Below, in pieces: positions 6,106 through 9,573 of a stretch of 9,573 nucleotides of DNA. Every line of letters begins with the position of its first letter. Within the stretch, counting starts at the first letter, position 1. The notes beneath the pieces are model-generated. The model was not told the DNA's origin, searched no databases, and saw only the letters and a program-made list of their open reading frames with translations. The DNA comes from Anaerolinea sp. (GTDB lineage: Bacteria > Chloroflexota > Anaerolineae > Anaerolineales > Villigracilaceae), in the NCBI GenBank assembly GCA_020720965.1, contig DYNS01000090.1:1-9573 (forward strand). The letters are read 5' to 3'. A program made the translations under genes and the position numbers.

Positions 6106-6319
6106 ACGCCTCCGAGGATGGTTATAGTGTCAGTTTACTGTTACAGTGTCAGTAGCGGATAGAGCCGCGCTACAGAGCGCGTATTATAAAATTTTGCCCG
6201 CCCAAAATGCAAATTCTCTCCCAATTCTTACCCGAACCTTCGTAAACCTACAGCGTAGCCTGCCCAAACTCCACTACAATCCGCCCGCTAAAAACCGCTT
6301 TGGGTTAAGGAGAACTTGC
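6106..6319. promoter_or_regulatory. Divergent intergenic region with a 9-bp direct repeat
   Basis: It separates the minus-strand DUF4491-like pair from the plus-strand oxidase-carrier operon. AGTGTCAGT occurs at 6126-6134 and 6145-6153, exactly 19 bp apart (about two helical turns), and the span also contains TGT-N12-ACA (6128-6145). A minus-strand -10-like TATAAC (6126-6121) overlaps the first repeat. A plus-strand -10-like TACAAT sits at 6275-6280 without a good -35. An inverted repeat GTAGCG (6152-6157) / CGCTAC (6168-6173) lies beside the direct repeats. A regulator binding here could influence both directions; no binding protein can be named. Confidence 0.45.
6307..6312 (+). promoter_or_regulatory. 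Ribosome binding site that fixes the oxidase start
   Basis: AAGGAG, 7 nt before the ATG at 6320. It decides between this start and an in-frame ATG at 6146, which would add 58 residues unlike any flavoprotein N-terminus. Confidence 0.85.
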
Positions 6320-7693
6320 ATGTTGGATATCGTCATCGTTGGCGGTGGAATTACCGGGCTTGCCGCCGCCTGGCAGTTGGAACAAACCGGTGAGGGCGTT
6401 TCGTATGCCCTGTTAGAAGCATCCCCGCGTTGGGGCGGAAAAATGAGCAGCCAAACCTTGCAGGCGGAGGGCAAAACCTTCCTGGCGGATGGAGGACCAG
6501 ACACCCTCGTCACCCGCAAACCCGAAACCTGGCAGTTGGTGAACGAGTTGGGGCTACAAGAGCGGGTCATCGTCCCAGCTTCTGAAACCAAAAACATCTA
6601 CGTTTTGGATAATGGCAAAATTCAGCCCATCCCTCTCAGCCCTGGGCTGTTCCTCCGTACGCCCCTGCTCACCTGGCGCGGAAGGTTGCGTCTGTTGGCG
6701 GAGCCTCTTCAGCCTGCCCGCCGGGACGAAGGCGATGAATCGCTGGCAGAGTTTGTCACCCGCCGCCTGGGTAGCGAAGCCCTGGAAAAGTTCATCGGAC
6801 CGGTTTTGGGCGGCATCTACAACACCGACCCCGCCAGGCAAAGCACCCTCGTCTCCTCGCCGGTTATGCGCGAGATGGAAAAAGAAGCGGGCAGCCTGTT
6901 TGCCGCCGCTTTGGGACGCATGAGCAAACGCCGCGCCCCAGGACCGCGTTTTATTAATTTTGAAGGGGGAATGGAAGAACTACCCCAAAAGATTGCCTCC
7001 CGCCTAACTGGAACCTTGCGCTTGAACGCCCCCGTAAGCCGGATTTTCCCCACCCGCACCGGGTTTGCCGTAGAACTGGCATCCGGCGAAAGGCTGGAGG
7101 CGGCTTCCGTCATCCTCGCCACGCTGGCAAATGTCTCTGCCAACCTGCTGCAAGAAACCGCGCCGCAAAGCGCCACCCTGCTGGGTCAAATTGCCCACCA
7201 GAACATTGGCACCGCCTCACTGCTCTACCGCGAAAGCGACCTGCCTGCCAAACCGGTCATCAATGGCTTGATGATTCCGCGCCGCGAGAAGCAGCCCATA
7301 GATGCCGTTACCGTCACCTCGCGCAAACTGCCGAGCCGCTCCTACCCTGGCTACACGCTGCTGCGCGTCTTCTTCGGCGGCGCACAGCCAACCCTGGTGG
7401 AAGAGGAAGATGCCGCCCTGCTGCATACCCTGCAGGGGGCGTTAAATCGCCTGTTGGGTTTGCGGGCGCAGCCACTGGCGAGCGCCCTCTTCCGCTGGAA
7501 GCAGGGCTTTCCGCAAGCCGAGGTGGGACACCTGGAAAGAGTCGATGCCATAGAAGCCAGTCTGCCGCCGGGGGTATACCTGGCAGGCAGTTCGTATCGC
7601 GGCATCGCCGTACCCGATTGCATCCGTCAGGGGAGGGATGCCGCCCAAAAGGCGCTAAGAAGCAGCAAGAGTCGTTCCCATTCTGCCCGGTAA
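6320..7693 (+). CDS. hemY: Protoporphyrinogen/coproporphyrinogen oxidase (FAD-dependent, HemY type)
   Basis: 457 residues, the usual length for oxygen-dependent HemY enzymes, which oxidise a porphyrinogen (protoporphyrinogen IX, or coproporphyrinogen III in the coproporphyrin route) by six electrons late in heme synthesis. The dinucleotide-binding motif is right at the start: MLDIVIVGGGITGLAAAW with G8, G10 and G13. It is followed by the FAD acidic residue in LLEASPRWGGKM and the DGGPD substrate-side motif. The C-terminal FAD motif VYLAGSSYRG...PDCIRQGRDAA at about 419-442 is diagnostic. No membrane segment is obvious; a peripheral location is typical. The start chosen has a strong SD. Twelve nucleotides separate its stop from the PucC-family gene, so they form an operon. 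I cannot tell the proto- from the copro-specific enzyme by eye. The gene is called hemG in some databases. Confidence 0.93.
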   Translation: MLDIVIVGGGITGLAAAWQLEQTGEGVSYALLEASPRWGGKMSSQTLQAEGKTFLADGGPDTLVTRKPETWQLVNELGLQERVIVPASETKNIYVLDNGKIQPIPLSPGLFLRTPLLTWRGRLRLLAEPLQPARRDEGDESLAEFVTRRLGSEALEKFIGPVLGGIYNTDPARQSTLVSSPVMREMEKEAGSLFAAALGRMSKRRAPGPRFINFEGGMEELPQKIASRLTGTLRLNAPVSRIFPTRTGFAVELASGERLEAASVILATLANVSANLLQETAPQSATLLGQIAHQNIGTASLLYRESDLPAKPVINGLMIPRREKQPIDAVTVTSRKLPSRSYPGYTLLRVFFGGAQPTLVEEEDAALLHTLQGALNRLLGLRAQPLASALFRWKQGFPQAEVGHLERVDAIEASLPPGVYLAGSSYRGIAVPDCIRQGRDAAQKALRSSKSRSHSAR

Positions 7694-7705
7694 AGGAAAA
7701 GTGAC

Positions 7706-9004
7706 ATGCAAAATATCTCTCGTATCGTTTCTCATTTTCGGCTGGCTTTATTCCCCATCGCTTACGCCCTCAGCGGGGTGCTGATTGGCAGCACCCTGAA
7801 CCGCATTATGATTGCGGATTTAGGCTATTCTGCCAGTCTGGTGGCTTTGTTCTTTGCCATTCCGCTCTTGGTTTCGCCGGTGCGGGTATGGGTGGGCTAC
7901 CGCTCGGATGCGTTTCCGCTGTTGGGAAAGCGCCGCGAAACTTACATTGTCGCCGGGGCGCTGGTGTTGGGCGCGGGCGTGCTGCTGATTGTGAATCTCA
8001 TCACCGGGCAGGGTTCTGGCTGGGTGTTTGCAGGGCTTGCCGTTGCCTTTTTGCTGTATGGCTTGGGACGCAACCTGAGCCACAATACTTTTCAGGCTTT
8101 GGTGGCAGAGCGGTTTGAGGGCGAGTCACGCTCACGGGCGGCGACTTTGTACGAGGTGGCGACCATGCTGGGGATGGTGATGGGCGCGGGAGTCATCAAG
8201 GGGGCGTTGAAGGTTTACGAACCGGAAGCCTTGCTAAGGGTGGCGGTGGCGGTGGCTGCGGCGGTGTTGATTCTTTCGTTTGCCGGGGTGTGGAGGCAGG
8301 AGGCGAAGAACCCCCTCCCTCTGGCACATAGGGCAAAAGAAACCAATTTTGGCGAGACTTTGCGGGCTGTGGTTTTGGCAGACCCGCAGGTGCGGCTCTT
8401 TTTTGTGATTGTGGTGCTAACTTTTGTTGGCACGCTGGCGCAAGATGTTTTGCTGGAGCCGTTTGGGGCGCTGGTGTTGGGGATGGACGTGGGTGAGACG
8501 ACCGGGCTTACCCAATTTTGGGGCATTGGCGTGTTGGTTTCCATGCTGTTAAGCGGGGTTTGGCTGCTAAAGGCTTGGGGCTACATGCGGGTGATGCGCT
8601 CTGGCTTGGTGGTGGCTACGCTTTCCTTTGCGGGTCCCCTTGCCGCCGGGTTGATGGCTTCTCCGTCTTTGCTGAAGGCGGCGGTGTTTCTGATGGGGGT
8701 CGGCACCGGGCTTGCCGGCGCGGGGATGTTGAGCGGTTCTTTGGCGTTTACTTCCCGTCTGCGGGCGGGGATGTTGGTGGGGGTTTGGGGAGTGGCGAAC
8801 ATGACCGGGCACGCCTTTGGCTCTCTGCTGGGCGGGGTAACGGTGGATGTCGTCCGCGCCCTGACGGGTTCGGCTTTTTGGGCGTATGGCACAGTTTTTG
8901 GCATGGAAATGCTCATTTTGCTCACGGCTCTGTCGCTGACCTGGCAGGTGAGGGTCGAATCTTCGGTAGCGCGGGTGGAGGAGCGAAGTTTGGTCGCTGC
9001 CTGA
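7706..9004 (+). CDS. PucC/BCD-family MFS transporter
   Basis: 432 residues, almost entirely hydrophobic, with about twelve transmembrane helices of the major facilitator fold. It matches the PucC (bacteriochlorophyll delivery) branch rather than sugar or drug MFS: GSTLNRIMIADLG at about 28-40, R60 followed by GYRSD (64-68) and GKRRETY (74-80) in the loop between helices 2 and 3. A second landmark is GRNLSHNTFQALVAERFE...RSRAATLYE with GMVMGAG in the middle. In phototrophs this family assists light-harvesting assembly and is thought to handle (bacterio)chlorophyll. No other photosynthesis gene is visible here, and the partner gene is a heme-pathway oxidase, so a porphyrin or heme substrate is a reasonable inference. 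SD AAAGGA at 7692-7697 overlaps the upstream stop. Confidence 0.87.
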   Translation: MQNISRIVSHFRLALFPIAYALSGVLIGSTLNRIMIADLGYSASLVALFFAIPLLVSPVRVWVGYRSDAFPLLGKRRETYIVAGALVLGAGVLLIVNLITGQGSGWVFAGLAVAFLLYGLGRNLSHNTFQALVAERFEGESRSRAATLYEVATMLGMVMGAGVIKGALKVYEPEALLRVAVAVAAAVLILSFAGVWRQEAKNPLPLAHRAKETNFGETLRAVVLADPQVRLFFVIVVLTFVGTLAQDVLLEPFGALVLGMDVGETTGLTQFWGIGVLVSMLLSGVWLLKAWGYMRVMRSGLVVATLSFAGPLAAGLMASPSLLKAAVFLMGVGTGLAGAGMLSGSLAFTSRLRAGMLVGVWGVANMTGHAFGSLLGGVTVDVVRALTGSAFWAYGTVFGMEMLILLTALSLTWQVRVESSVARVEERSLVAA

Positions 9005-9010
9005 GGCTAA

Positions 9011-9040
9011 AACCCCCTCCTGCCCTGGCAGGAGGGGGTT
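9011..9040. terminator. GC-rich hairpin terminator shared by convergent genes
   Basis: A perfect 14-bp inverted repeat, 9011-9024 (AACCCCCTCCTGCC) and 9027-9040, with only CT between, so the inner pairs must open to form the loop. It lies 6 nt after the PucC-family stop. On the minus strand the hairpin is followed by TTTTA, and the TAA of the permease gene (9039-9041) is inside its arm. The T-tract on the plus strand is weak and delayed (AAATTTT at 9044-9050). Confidence 0.75.
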
Positions 9041-9573
9041 ACCAAATTTTGAGCAGGTTATCCACCAGCAGGAAGATTGCCAGAGCCAGAAGAAACCAGG
9101 CGAATATTTTTTGCAGTTTAAGCGCAGGCAGGTAATGCGAAAGTTTTGCCCCCGCAAAAGTGCCCGCAAGCCCCGCCAGGGTGAAGGTGAGAATGACGAC
9201 CCCATCCACCGACTCGCCGCCCAAATGCCCGGCAAGCCCTGCCAGGCTGTTCATCGCAATGACAATCAGGGAGGTGCCAACCGCCTCCTGCATTTGCAAG
9301 CCCACCAACATGACCAATGCGGGGACGATGAGAAAGCCGCCGCCCACCCCCAAAATGCCTGTCAGCAAGCCCACCCCTGCCCCGCTCGCCAAAACCACCC
9401 ACAAAGACCGAACCTGCCGGGGCGACTCCTCCGTTTTGCGGGCAAGCATCATCGCGCCGATGAAAAACATCAGCAGGGCAAAACCTATCAGCAAAGCCGG
9501 GGCAGGCAAAAGCCTGGAAATGCCAGAGGCAAGATAAGCAACCAGCATCCCGACCCCGCCAAAGAGGGCAGCC
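9039..9573 (-). CDS. TauE/SafE-family membrane permease, 5' end cut by window edge
   Basis: About 178 visible residues; the frame stays open through the right edge (AALFGGVGMLVAYLA before and over an internal ATG at 9548), so the true start is outside and the ATG at 9548 is not needed. The hallmark second repeat of TauE/SafE (formerly DUF81) is present: GVGGGFLIVPALVMLVGLQMQ followed by AVGTSLIVIAMNSLAG, with further helices ILTFTLAGLAGTFAGAKL and a closing helix ending LLVDNLLKIW. Members export sulfite or other small sulfur-containing anions, but substrate cannot be assigned. Complete proteins are about 240-270 residues, so roughly a third is missing. It converges on the PucC-family gene and there is no evident functional link. 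Confidence 0.92.
   Translation of the reverse strand, partial: AALFGGVGMLVAYLASGISRLLPAPALLIGFALLMFFIGAMMLARKTEESPRQVRSLWVVLASGAGVGLLTGILGVGGGFLIVPALVMLVGLQMQEAVGTSLIVIAMNSLAGLAGHLGGESVDGVVILTFTLAGLAGTFAGAKLSHYLPALKLQKIFAWFLLALAIFLLVDNLLKIW

Noticed and set aside
6146..6319. N-terminal extension of the oxidase to an upstream ATG
   Set aside because: The added 58 residues lie before the FAD motif that normally begins the protein, cross the operator-like repeats, and the ATG at 6320 has a strong SD.
9039..9548. ATG at 9548 as the true start of the TauE/SafE gene
   Set aside because: The frame continues upstream with sequence typical of the family, and a start here would remove the first half of the protein.

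Overview
The window reads as a chromosomal segment of a bacterium, most likely a Chloroflexota (Anaerolineae-like) genome. The support is indirect: a protein style I associate with that phylum (a lipoprotein multiheme cytochrome, a PucC-family carrier without other photosynthesis genes, DUF4491-like small membrane proteins), moderately high GC, and mostly SD-led genes. No ribosomal RNA, phage, IS or CRISPR sequence is visible, so the taxonomy is an inference.

Layout. (1) Positions 1-1067, minus: a ROK-family transcriptional regulator cut by the left edge, with its own sigma70-type promoter and a perfect 17-bp dyad between promoter and start codon. (2) 1153-1953, minus: a BtuF-like class III solute-binding-fold protein without a signal peptide. 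(3) 2015-2180, plus: a self-contained tRNA-Leu(CAG) unit with promoter and terminator. (4) 2384-4627, plus: a 747-residue surface lipoprotein cytochrome with ten CXXCH sites arranged as two tandem five-heme modules, ended by a bidirectional terminator. (5) 4676-6105, minus: two overlapping small membrane proteins of DUF4491 type, then an XRE-cupin regulator. (6) 6320-9004, plus: an FAD-dependent protoporphyrinogen/coproporphyrinogen oxidase and a PucC-family MFS carrier in a two-gene operon. (7) 9039-9573, minus: a TauE/SafE permease cut by the right edge, convergent with the carrier across a shared hairpin.

How the parts may fit: the oxidase is a late heme/tetrapyrrole enzyme, the adjacent carrier belongs to the family that handles bacteriochlorophyll in phototrophs, and the cytochrome is a heavy heme consumer. 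This gives the middle and right of the window a tetrapyrrole and respiration flavour, but only the oxidase-carrier pair is clearly co-transcribed. The most unusual object is the duplicated pentaheme lipoprotein with calcium-loop-like DxDxDG inserts. The ROK promoter/dyad arrangement is the clearest regulatory signal.
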